NCBI GenBank assembly: GCA_021234155.1
Contig: JAJEKV010000334.1
Location: forward strand, 252,001 to 316,000
DNA length: 64,000 bases
Source of the DNA: Isoetes taiwanensis
Lineage: Eukaryota > Streptophyta > Lycopodiopsida > Isoetales > Isoetaceae
Direction of reading: 5' to 3'
Part shown: positions 33,737-42,854 of the stretch, piece after piece
How positions within the stretch are numbered: the first letter of the stretch is position 1
Layout: each line of letters begins with the position of its first letter
The notes under the pieces: model-generated
The model's input: the letters and a program-made list of their open reading frames with translations, nothing else
Database searches by the model: none
What the model was told of the DNA's origin: nothing
Program-made: the position numbers and the translations under genes

Positions 33737-34621
33737 ATAGCTAGGAATGCAGGAAATCGGGCAGGGGGGTTAGGCAACCCTGCTAATAATAAACATAAGA
33801 TTGTGGAAGCTTAAATGTGGTATTCGTATTGAAATACGTATTTTGATGATGGTGGCATCGGGTTTTGTTTGAAACCGGCGTGGATTTGCGTTGGAGAAGG
33901 TTCGTGGTTTTTCTTTTCGTGGGTGGGATCGTGGTGTGGTTGCACTTAGGGTGGATGGATGGGCGTGTGGTGCGGTTGCAAAAGATTTCTATCTCGGCTT
34001 TTCTCCGATTACGCCTTCCTTGCTTTTCAAGCATCATCGGGTTGAGGTTTAAGTTGGGTCAAGGCATCATTTGGGTTTTCGCTAATTGGAGTTGACTCCC
34101 CTAATCGTGGGTCATGTAACTAGGTCTTAGAGGTATAAGGCCATAACACTGTGTTCTTCCCTAAGTCGATTCTACCCATATTCTGTCTTGCTTTTGTCTG
34201 GCCTGGCCGAAGGAAGAATAGGTGAGCAGATCTTTGCAAGCAAGCAAGATCCGGTAGACATATTTGTTTTTTTCTTTTCTTTTCTGCCAGTAGCCAATTT
34301 ACGTGGTAAGCAACTAAGAGATTTATGAAGATTTTAGAGGAGGGCTAGCGATGGCGGATGGTCCGACGATCTGCACAACATCCTAAACCATCTTAGGGCA
34401 TTGAATTTTCGAACGATTCTACTTTTTCCTTCAGGATTTTCTGTCGGATTCTAAGCAGGCATGCTGCCCTTGCTTATTCTTCTGTTCTTAGAATTCTCAT
34501 TCGGATCTTAGAATCCATGATTATTTGAGTCCATTGATTTTTTCTGCAGGAGACTGTTGCCTCTGGTTCTTGGTGTTTGGTGCAAATACAAATCTGTAAG
34601 GAGGTACTTACTGCTAGGCCT
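33737..34621. other. Gene-free region
   Basis: A plus-strand ORF at 33865-34095 is open on both strands but has no credible composition or motif. Nothing else was recognised. Confidence 0.45.
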
Positions 34622-34693
34622 ATTTTGTTTGAAACATATTTTTTCTTATCTTTGCACATTTTGTTTGAAACATATTTTTTTCTTATCTTTGAT
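34622..34693. repeat. 36 bp tandem duplication
   Basis: ATTTTGTTTGAAACATATTT starts at 34622 and 34658; the copies differ by one base in a T-run and three spacer bases. Confidence 0.9.
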
Positions 34694-35263
34694 GGACTCG
34701 ACTCCATCCATACTGTAAGATATGATGTGTTTTTTCTATGTTCTTTGGTGTGCCCGTACTTGAGCATTGGATTGGAACTGGGGTTCGATTCCCCAGGCTC
34801 ATGTCATGGTTTCACTTATAAAGTATTGGACTGTATTACCGTGACACTTTACTATACAAATGCCAGAATACTATTTTAACCAATGGTTGATGGTTTCGTA
34901 GTGCCCCTTTAAAATCGGGTCAACAAGGGTCAATTTGACTCGAGAAAGACCCTAGATGGGTGAAGAGGATCTATGGAGGGGGAATATGCTACCTAATGTG
35001 CCACGATCCAAGGGCCCAAAAACGATAATACATGCTTTAACGAGATTTATGCATCTTGGTAGTATTGAGTTAGCAATTAAGAGATTTTTGTGTTGAGTAC
35101 TTGGGGGGTACATCATATATCCTCATGAATGGGGTCAATATGGCATGACATAAAAATTACTATCTTTATTTCTCTTCCTATGCAATTGATCTAATTCTTA
35201 ATGTGTTAAGTTTGTATGCAATAGTTCTTCATAGTCATGCTACCATGTGCTTTCATTTTTCTT
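34694..35263. other. Gene-free region
   Basis: It contains a tRNA T-arm-like hairpin near 34777-34796 but no tRNA. The phrase GCATCTTGGTAGTATTGAGTTAGCAA at about 35050 is shared with about 29610. Confidence 0.5.
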
Positions 35264-35400
35264 TTCTTTTTTGTTGAAGGACGTCAGACTTTATTTAATC
35301 AAAGAGGCAAATACAAGTATAAGTACAAAGAAAGGAATAAAATCTCAGGGAATAAGCAGAGACCCACCAAGTGAAGCAATTTGCCTAAATATAAGAGTGC
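35264..35400 (-). mobile_element. 3' end fragment of a LINE
   Basis: GTTGAAGGACGTCAGACTTT and the following 125 bp match the 3' end of the LINE at 42855-44442. On the minus strand the copy ends in an A-rich tail (plus-strand T-run). It is severely 5'-truncated. I could not find a target duplication. Confidence 0.75.
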
Positions 35401-35705
35401 CAAAATTCACATCTACCTAGATTATTCACGATTTCAAAACCGTAGCAAAATAATGTGAAAATCATAACAAGGTATGTCTACCGGTAACAAGCTTATGAAA
35501 TTGTAATTCTTGCACTGCGACTCGCATGAAACCAACAAAGCGCCCCTAGATAGGCTTCTCATTCATCTCAGCAGATTTCTACAATGGTGGACAGTGGATA
35601 GCCGCACACATGCGAACTACCCACAAAAAATAAAGGGAAAATCCAATTATATCATTTGGACCCCAAAAACAAATACAATGCTAATAGATGAGTGGCTGAT
35701 GTACC
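35401..35705. other. Spacer between LINE fragment and hairpin
   Basis: The phrase GACTCGCATGAAACCAACAA at about 35518 recurs at about 36229, indicating a local repeated module. No gene. Confidence 0.5.
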
Positions 35706-35786
35706 TGCCGAAAGCTTATCACCGGGATTAAAAAACCCCGCCCTTTCGGGTTTTCGAGGAAAAACCCTAGTGATAAGCCTTCGGCA
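35706..35786. repeat. Inverted repeat (17 bp arms)
   Basis: TGCCGAAAGCTTATCAC (35706-35722) faces GTGATAAGCCTTCGGCA (35770-35786), with one internal mismatch. The loop contains a smaller CCCG..CGGG hairpin. Extended, this would be a stable RNA or DNA stem-loop; it could be a transposon end or a small foldback element. Confidence 0.7.
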
Positions 35787-36020
35787 AGGGGCTTAGACAA
35801 ACGTAAGGCATAGAATCGCTCCCAAAAACCCCGCATGGAGAAGTCAAAGCGGATGGCCGCCACCCAACACACCGCACATCACCAACACAACAAACGAGAA
35901 ACATACCAAAGAATAGCATCACCCAATAGGTGGAAAAAAAAGCATCACCCACCGGGTGGAAAAACATGATAAAAAGAACTTGTACAAAATATAAAAAACA
36001 AAGAAGGGGGGGAGGGTGGG

Positions 36021-36216
36021 TTCAAAGAGAATAAGGTACTGCTGAGAGAAGAGGAAGCGCCGTATGAAACGTCGATGAAGAACTCCGCAATAAGTAGCAA
36101 ACGCCCAACCTGAAGAACGGCCCAAAAAACGCATCGCGATGCATGCATGCAACGCGATGCAATGCATGCATGTCGCCTAAAGAAGAATGGCGATTCGCTA
36201 CGCGAATCGACGACAT
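36021..36216. repeat. About 195 bp direct repeat, copy 1
   Basis: It begins TTCAAAGAGAATAAGGTA and ends GGCGATTCGC..GCGAATCGACGACAT. It recurs at 36399-36588. It contains a cluster of overlapping ATGCATGCATG palindromes (36135-36170) and a perfect CGATTCGC/GCGAATCG stem with a three-base loop. Confidence 0.9.
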
Positions 36217-36398
36217 ATTTGCATCGCGACTCGCATGAAACCAACAAAGCGCTCGAATACCAAAGGACTTCCTTAACAAACTAGGATCGAGGGACCTAAG
36301 GTCACGGGGATGAAGGCTAAAGGCCGGAAAGGACAAACAGAAAGCAACGCCAATTAGCCAAACCAAAGGTGAAGAAGCCCTCCCCCCGCCGGAAACAA

Positions 36399-36588
36399 TT
36401 CAAAGAGAATAAGGTATTTGAGAGAAGAGGAAGCTGGATGAAACGCCGATGAAGAACTCCGCAATAAGTAGCAAACGCCCAACCTGAAGAACGGCCCAAA
36501 ACGCATGCGATGCATGCATGCAACGCATGCAATGCATGCATGCTCGTCTTGAGCAAGAATGGCGATTCGCTACGCGAATCGACGACAT
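36399..36588. repeat. About 190 bp direct repeat, copy 2
   Basis: Same content as 36021-36216 with small deletions. ORFs reported across both copies run antisense through this repeat and are not credible genes. Confidence 0.9.
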
Positions 36589-36599
36589 CATTTGATTAA

Positions 36600-37000
36600 A
36601 GAACTACATAGTGGAACGAAGTTTCTGACAAGAGAAGTCAAGAAGACTTAGGCTTGGATGAATCTTGAGGCTTAAGGGCCTCAGAGGCAGCAATAGGAAT
36701 ATTTCTTTGTTGGGCTGCCCCTTAGATCCGTCAGCAGGAGGCACCTGTTCACCCTTTTCTTCGGCACTAAAATTCGCATGCAAGTATGGTTCCAGAGTAC
36801 CCCGATCAAACTCAGCAGACTGAGCTATAGTCAAACTTTAGACTCCTCTTTGCAAAAATCTGCCATCCATCAGCAAATATCTAGCATACACCTGCAGTTG
36901 CCCCTTTCAAGCTTTTGCTGATTGCAAAAATTGCTTCAGGAAGGCGCTAATAGAGCTTTTCGCGCTTCTGCTGCTACGAAAAAGGAACGCCAACAGCCCC
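36600..37000 (-). pseudogene. Unidentified coding remnant
   Basis: Minus-strand reading gives PEAIFAISKSLKGATAG, then VYARYLLMDGRFLQRG, then SAEFDRGTLEPYLHANFSAE, and in a shifted frame QQRNIPIAASEALKPQDSS to a stop. The composition is clearly protein-like, but a TAG and a frameshift interrupt it. I do not recognise the family. It may be the 3' end of a captured or dead gene. Confidence 0.35.
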
Positions 37001-37486
37001 AATAGAAATCCATCTACGAAATTAGGAAAAGGGGCAATCTCATCTCGCCGTTGATATTAAATTATTGTATATTTATGAGGAGTGGATCTCGTAGATCAAA
37101 AATTTATAATTTAGGTGGAAACCACCCCAACTTTCACAAATGAAAACCTCCCCAAGCTTCCATGGAAAGATGGGGAGTTTTCCACATAGGAAAATTGGGG
37201 AGGTTTCTAATCTTGAGAGGCTAACCAAATTCGAGCGGAGATAGTTTGGTTGAATTAGTTCTGTCCTGTGTACCATCATGTTGCCAACTGTTGGGATCAT
37301 GGACTAGCCAACCTTGACTCTGATACCATGTTAGATACTGATTTTGTGGCTAAAACTTCTGAAGGTATTTTTTTAACTTCATTTAAGAATTTAGGTTTAT
37401 GATGGTAAGCTTGCCTAATTTATTATTTGAAATACAACCTGTCCTTGCAAGTTGTTGAGGTCATCTGTACTAGTTTCATTTTAGCT
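37001..37486. other. Gene-free stretch with LTR-retrotransposon-like junction
   Basis: Contains a primer-binding-site-like sequence (see 37318-37328). Otherwise no ORF or repeat is convincing. Confidence 0.4.
37318..37328 (-). other. tRNA-Met primer-binding-site-like sequence
   Basis: The minus strand reads TAACATGGTATCAGAG, the arrangement of LTR end (..TAACA) followed by TGGTATCAGAG typical of plant Ty1/copia elements. The LTR would lie at higher coordinates (37330 onward). No RT or gag is nearby, so this is at most a solo remnant. Confidence 0.35.
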
Positions 37487-37775
37487 AGAGGAGGAAACAT
37501 TAGAGGAGTCGGAAGGCGATGGAGAGGACGAGGTAGATGCAAGTATAACAGTGGAGGAGGAGGAGGAGCAGGGGAGAGGGGAGGGGGGTGGATGGTGGAG
37601 GAGGAGAAGAAATGCATAAAATCCGATCTTAGAAGAGGCGCTAGAGGAGGAAGCACTATAGGAGTCGGAAGGCGATGGAGGGGATGAGGTAGATGCAAAT
37701 GTAATAGCGGAGGAGGGACGGGGAGTGGGGAGGGAATGGTGGAGGAGGAGAAAGAAACGAATAAAATCCAGGCCC
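37487..37775 (+). repeat. Purine-rich 156 bp imperfect tandem duplication
   Basis: AGGAGTCGGAAGGCGATGGAG occurs at 37504 and 37660. In one plus-strand frame both units encode an acidic peptide (LEEExLxESEGDGxDEVDA), but a TAG sits in the second unit. It may be the relic of an acidic protein exon or just a GGA-rich minisatellite. Confidence 0.6.
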
Positions 37776-38334
37776 CGCTTTTTGCACTTTGAAATTTGAA
37801 TTTTAAATCTCCCTCCATATTTAAAATTTTTCTCCAAAAATGCCGCCCGTGAATTTAAAATTCAAAATATGAATTCCCTCCAATATTCCCCGTTCAAAAT
37901 TCAAAAACCCTTCGATGTGGACTGTACAATTCCTTCGGGAAGGATGCTATTTGGCTTTTATTCTTGGGCCTACCTCCGTCGCCTCTGCCGCCTCCACATT
38001 ATGTTGATCTTGGTAAATTAGATGAAAATTGATCTCGTTGAGTTTGCATTTGTGCTTACATTGAGTTTATCTTAGGCGCCTGTAGATCTTGTTGAAATTG
38101 TTGTATTTGTCGAATCGACTTGTGGATATATTGGCAACTTCATTATGCTACTACATCTTAGGTTAGTGGTGTAGATTTTAATATTTGATTGAATGATAGA
38201 ATGCTGTGATTTCAATGTGCATTGGTAGTATACAATTGAACTGATATCGATTAGATATAATAATATAAATAAAAGATCTGGCCCATCTTGATCCAGGTTT
38301 TTTGAGTTACAATGTAGCTTAAATAAAGCTGAAA
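37776..38334. other. Gene-free AT-rich stretch
   Basis: TTTAAAATTCAAAA-type runs at 37790-37900; no gene found. Confidence 0.5.
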
Positions 38335-38560
38335 GTTGAGTTCAAATGGAGCTTTAAATGGTGCGGCGACCCCATTTCAAGCTGAAATTACCATCAGAAT
38401 GGGCATAAGCTCCATTTAGCTTAAATGGAGCCAAAATTCAATGGAATCACTTTCTTCGCCATTAAGCTAAATGGAGCATGTGCGCCATTTAACTAGTTCC
38501 CTGAATTCATTTAGCATGAAATAGGGCCGTTGCGCCATTTAAGCTCTATCGAAATGCAAC
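38335..38560. repeat. CATTTAGC / GCTAAATGG palindromic repeat cluster
   Basis: GCTCCATTTA and its reverse complement TAAATGGAGC flank GCT at 38409-38431, a perfect stem-loop. Further variants (GCGCCATTTAA, AGCTAAATGGAGC, CATTTAGCATGAAAT) fill the region. The theme matches 1905-2060. Confidence 0.6.
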
Positions 38561-39166
38561 CTTCATCTGTATTTAGGCTATATAACTCCAACAAAGATAC
38601 CTGATCATTCCATTTAGCTTCAAATATAGCTGACACTCTATTATATGACAGAATGTAATTAGCATTAGATCCATATTAAATGCCATTTAGAAGATTTGAT
38701 GACATGAATCCACAAATGACCTTTTCCAACCATGCAAGATGTCTTCCTATTATGTGAGTAAACAAATTGTGGTTCATGATATATCATTGAAAAGATACAC
38801 CATCCATAGTATGCTTGTGGTTCAGAAAGTCTGGTCATGTATAACTCATAATATATTTCCATCCTCTTCTTCTTGTTGCAGATGTTGGAACGAATGACAT
38901 AGCGGGGGCTATAATGGCATATGGTAAGCAAGTGCCTTATGCATGGTTGATACTTATGTATATGTATTCTATATATTAAAGATAGATAGATGTATAAAAT
39001 GGTATAGGCATAGCATTATATAGGGCCCTTTCATTGGAACCCTTCCAATTTAGGATAACCCTGCAGCAACCATACATTGATTGGTTATATATTTGAGTAT
39101 CATGTACACATATCTGCATACATATGTATATAGTGACATATACGGTATACATAACTTTCTCCTGCA
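38561..39166. other. Gene-free region
   Basis: No convincing ORF or repeat; AT-rich with TATA runs just before the transposon. Confidence 0.5.
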
Positions 39167-39175
39167 ACATGTATA
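39167..39175. repeat. 9 bp target-site duplication (left) ACATGTATA
   Basis: Identical to 41110-41118 on the other side of the element. Confidence 0.9.
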
Positions 39176-41109
39176 GGGTGAAAATATTTTTATCCCGGTT
39201 TTTGTGATTCCATCGCAAAAAATTTCATCCCGCGGAATCACCAGGCCGAAGACCCCGTTATCTGTACCAGAGCCCCCGTTATCCGTACCTGACAGGGTCG
39301 CTTTCAGGTCATTTATACCTTCCGGTGGAATCACAACTTTGCTATTCCGCCAGATGGAATCACCAATTTACGATTCTTCGAGATGGAATCACCGCTCATG
39401 TATTCCACCAGACGGAATCACAACCGTATTATTTATTCCGCGAGATGGAATCACAATCATGTTATTCCGCCAGACGGAATCACAACCTTGCTATTCCACC
39501 AGACGGAATCACCTTGATATCCCGCCAGGTGGAATCACCATGGTGAAATACCCCCCGGCGGAATCACGTCCGTAAAATTCCGCCCGGTGGAATCACCTCG
39601 TGAAATACTGCCGAGTGGAATCACCAACAACTTGTAATTCCGCCAGATGGAATCACATACCGTGATATTCTAACCCGTGGAATCACCGCGTACCATAATA
39701 TTCTAACCCGTAGAATCACATACCATAATATTCCTTCCCGTGGAATCACATACCATAATATTCCTTCCCGTGGAATCACCATGGAATTTCAAATCGCTCA
39801 GGACCTATCTGTCTACAGGCCAGGCCACAGGGAGGAAACATTACCATGGTTCAATCCCAAATTTTCATTTGATTCCATAGAAAATGGTTCAAGATAAATT
39901 TCCTCTGATTCCATAGAAAGTGGTTCAGCATGGTTTAGCTAAGCATACATAACCCTGTTCCGGCAATAAGAAATGAAGGATGTTCTGGATGATTCGAACC
40001 TCCAGGCCAGATCGGCCTCACCAGAGCCCTGGGACAAACCGGTAGACAAAAAAAATAAACAGGCTTACTTTCTCATCTGTATCAATTCATGGGCTTAATC
40101 AGGAATTTGGCGCATCTCGAAACAGGGCAAATCAAAATTGCTTGCAAGTATTTCTTTGAAACCGCAAGGCAAACCTCCAGATTATCTGGACAAAGGTAAA
40201 ATAACTAAAGCATGTCCAACTCAGTTCGAGCCGGTTTCAGGCACAGTACGAACTCCATCCTCTGCCGCTGTTCTCTACCAATTCGGTACAGAGCCTGACT
40301 AGTGAGAAAGCTTCGCATAAAAATCTCCAGAGAAAAGGATTTCGATCAGCCTATAATATGACGATGGCAGTTTGCCTGCATATATCCATGCTGTATTTTT
40401 ATTTTGCTTTGCATCTTACTCAAAAATCACAAAATCTAGATGCTGCCGGATCTGCTTGTTTTTACCCTAAACTATAGCTACAGGCAGATGCTATTCTATT
40501 ATTAGAGGCTGGATATGTTCCTGAAGGGATAATTGGGTCTCTCGCCATCAGCCAAATAGATCCGGCAGATTGCCAGGGCAGAGGCCGACAAAGCACATAG
40601 CCTGCTGTAAATCATAAGAAAACAGGGGATTGTTATAGTCTGCTGTAAATCACAAGGAAAAAAATAGCAGAATAAGCCTTACCGGGGTAAGGATCTGCTC
40701 CTCATGCAAATCTGCTCGCTCCCCTTGTTCCATCACCATGTACCTCCTTTTCGCCCTGTTCAAGTGGCCCTGTTGAAGCGTTGCACAGCTTCGGCTATGG
40801 CAGGATGGAAGGAAGACGGCAGAGCAGACCGCTCTCAAAACATCACGGAAGATCACAGAAGAACAGGAGAATTCGATTGAACAGGGGAAATTTTGAATTG
40901 TTATTTGGATATTCTACGGGGAGGTAGATTCGACGGCCAGGATCATCCCAGCATACCGATGGCTAGGATCGATCAGAACGTACCTGACAGCTGTCAGGTA
41001 CGGATAACGGGTCTCGGGAACGGAACCCGTTCCCAAAGGCCTGGTGATTCCGCGGGATGGAATTTTTTGCGATGGAATCCCAAAAACTGGGGTAAGAATA
41101 TTTTCACCC
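39176..41109. mobile_element. Non-autonomous Mutator-like element (MULE), 1.93 kb
   Basis: Long terminal inverted repeats of about 120 bp (39176-39295 and 40991-41109), starting GGGTGAAAATATT, are flanked by a perfect 9 bp duplication ACATGTATA. A 9 bp duplication with long inverted repeats is the hallmark of Mutator-like elements in plants. The interior has no transposase ORF, so mobilisation would need a partner element in trans. Next to the left end lies a palindromic minisatellite whose unit resembles the subterminal GATTCC..GGAATCACC segment of the inverted repeat. The rest of the interior (39790-40980) is unrecognised and not coding. Confidence 0.85.
39327..39781. repeat. 29 bp palindromic minisatellite, about 16 units
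   Basis: GGAATCAC (one AGAATCAC variant) recurs at 39327, 39356, 39385, 39414, 39447, 39476, 39505, 39531, 39560, 39589, 39617, 39649, 39679, 39712, 39742 and 39772. Most steps are 28-30 bp. Each unit contains TATTCC, about seven bases, then GGAATCAC, so ATTCC and GGAAT form a short inverted repeat. An 8-10 base stretch between palindromes varies. The last two units are nearly identical, showing recent amplification. Confidence 0.9.
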
Positions 41110-41118
41110 ACATGTATA
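41110..41118. repeat. 9 bp target-site duplication (right) ACATGTATA
   Basis: Matches 39167-39175. Confidence 0.9.
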
Positions 41119-42583
41119 TATAACCCTTTTTAATATATGTAACATACTATAAGTATAGAGGTATACATTACCCTCCAACAACCCTACATTAAAATTATTC
41201 CAACTTACCTTGTATATTCCATATTTAATGAAACTTTGCTTTTTTCTAAAAAATGTTTGCGCATTTTTGTTTTTGGATTTTCCCTTCGATTTATGCAATG
41301 GCCTAACATCCTTTGAATCTTCTTGGCTATGGTGGATATATCCTCATCGGAATCATCTTATATATAGTGCAAAGGTCAGAATTCATCTTGATATAGTGCA
41401 AAGGCGAGAATCATTTGGCATATATTGCAAAAGCTAGCCCAGAGAACCTCAAAGGCCGATAAAACCCTCCAACAAGAAATACGCAAGCAAAATGAGCATG
41501 GTTCTTGATTTTTATGTTCTTCCCTTCAATCAAAGCTGTAAAATCCGCTGCGGTTTTGGAAAATAGATCACCAAAGATTGCATGGAAAGAACTTGGAATT
41601 CCCTCTCTCAGCCTTTTGGCGCCATAGACTATATTGCATTTTTCAATCTGCTTTGGATTGCCCAAACCAAAGATCGGTTGCTGGCACGCTTCCGAACAAA
41701 CTATTTTTTGCAGATCGATTAACGATTTTGTTCTTGATATGCTGATTCTGAACAGGCTAGCATTTGGCAGTGCCCCTCACTCACCATAACCAAGCTCGAT
41801 TCGGCCACTATAGAAACTATAAATTATCTTATCTTTTGAAAGTATAAAGGTATTTTTCAATAGATTGATATCACAACTTTAATTGCAGACCATTAAATTA
41901 TGGGGATATTGGAGATTGATTTCAGTTTGCATAACTATCCTACAAAGCAAAAATTTAGCATAACTTTTAGGTTCTGACAGGATGCCCCAAATCAAATAGG
42001 AGTAATGGTGTCAATGAGATGTGAATCCTAGATATTAACATCCAGGGAAGAACAACTAACACGACCTAGAACTTATTGCAGGCCTCCAACTTAACACAAT
42101 CTGGAACTTATTGCAGACCTCCAATATCACATATTTGGATCGAAAGAAATGCTCGCGGCGGCCTTGACCGCCACGATAAATTTCTTGTAAAGGTAAGACT
42201 TTGCTAGCCTTGCATTAATATGCCATTAATATACCATTATGTAACAAGACATTTTGGCAATTGGCAAAATAAGAGTTGGATCATGCATTTTACTCGAAGT
42301 AGATGAAAATTATTTAGAGAGGATTTCCAAATTTGCTACCCTTTTGAGAATTAATATTTGAAATAATTATAGTACATAAAGTTTAAGTCTATTTCATCAT
42401 TTGCTAGCACTTTTGGAGGTAACATGTAAGCCAATAATGTAGTCTGTATCTAATTTAAGTTGTGCAGGTAAAGTATGTACATGAGGGGAAACGTTTTAAT
42501 AATCCAACATGGGTAGCTCTTTATTATCATATTCTTTGCACAAAATGAATATGAAGCTAAGCAAGTGTTCACTACATCGCATT
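41119..42583. other. Gene-free region with one protein-like ORF
   Basis: A minus-strand ORF at 41411-41665 (GNPKQIEKCNIVYGAKRL, FSKTAADFTALIEGK) has protein-like composition but no recognisable family or splice context. Units containing ATAGTGCAAAGG recur at about 41365, 41394 and 41425. Nothing else was seen. Confidence 0.4.
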
Positions 42584-42725
42584 ATGTGAATTTCACAACA
42601 AGCATTTTAAACTACAAAAACTTTTACTCAATTGGACAAACAATAATTGGCTATATGTGAATTTCACAACAAGCATTTTAAACTACAACAACTTTTACTC
42701 AATTGGACAAACAATAATTGGCTAT
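42584..42725. repeat. 71 bp tandem duplication
   Basis: ATGTGAATTTCACAACAAGC starts at 42584 and 42655. The two copies differ at about one base, so the event is recent. Confidence 0.95.
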
Positions 42726-42839
42726 GTACAATCCTTAAACAACAAGATATACAAGCTACGCACCCATAAAGGGGGCAGGAGAGTGGCAAAATGTAGAAGC
42801 TTTAATAAAGTTGCAAATTTAAAGAACCTATTATGTTTT

Positions 42840-42854
42840 GCAAGTTGCTCTTTT
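42840..42854. repeat. LINE target-site duplication (left)
   Basis: GCAAGTTGCTCTTTT here is repeated exactly at 44443-44457. Confidence 0.9.

Noticed and set aside
33865-34095. 76-codon plus-strand ORF
   Set aside because: Trp/Val/Arg-heavy composition without motif; open on both strands by base composition.
34760-34800. tRNA gene or SINE suggested by GGGGTTCGATTCCCC
   Set aside because: Only a T-arm-like hairpin is present. No matching acceptor stem, D-arm or A box was found upstream.
35681-36591. Several overlapping minus-strand ORFs of 60-114 codons
   Set aside because: They run through direct repeats and palindromes, differ only by frame, and have no domain.
37423-37837. Proline-rich minus-strand ORFs
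   Set aside because: They are the antisense of the GGA-rich tandem duplication and reflect base composition.
39327-39781. CRISPR-like array of regularly spaced palindromic repeats
   Set aside because: Repeats are only 8-15 bp, gaps are 8-10 bp and partly repeated, no cas genes exist, the DNA is a plant nuclear genome, and the array lies inside a MULE. It is a minisatellite.
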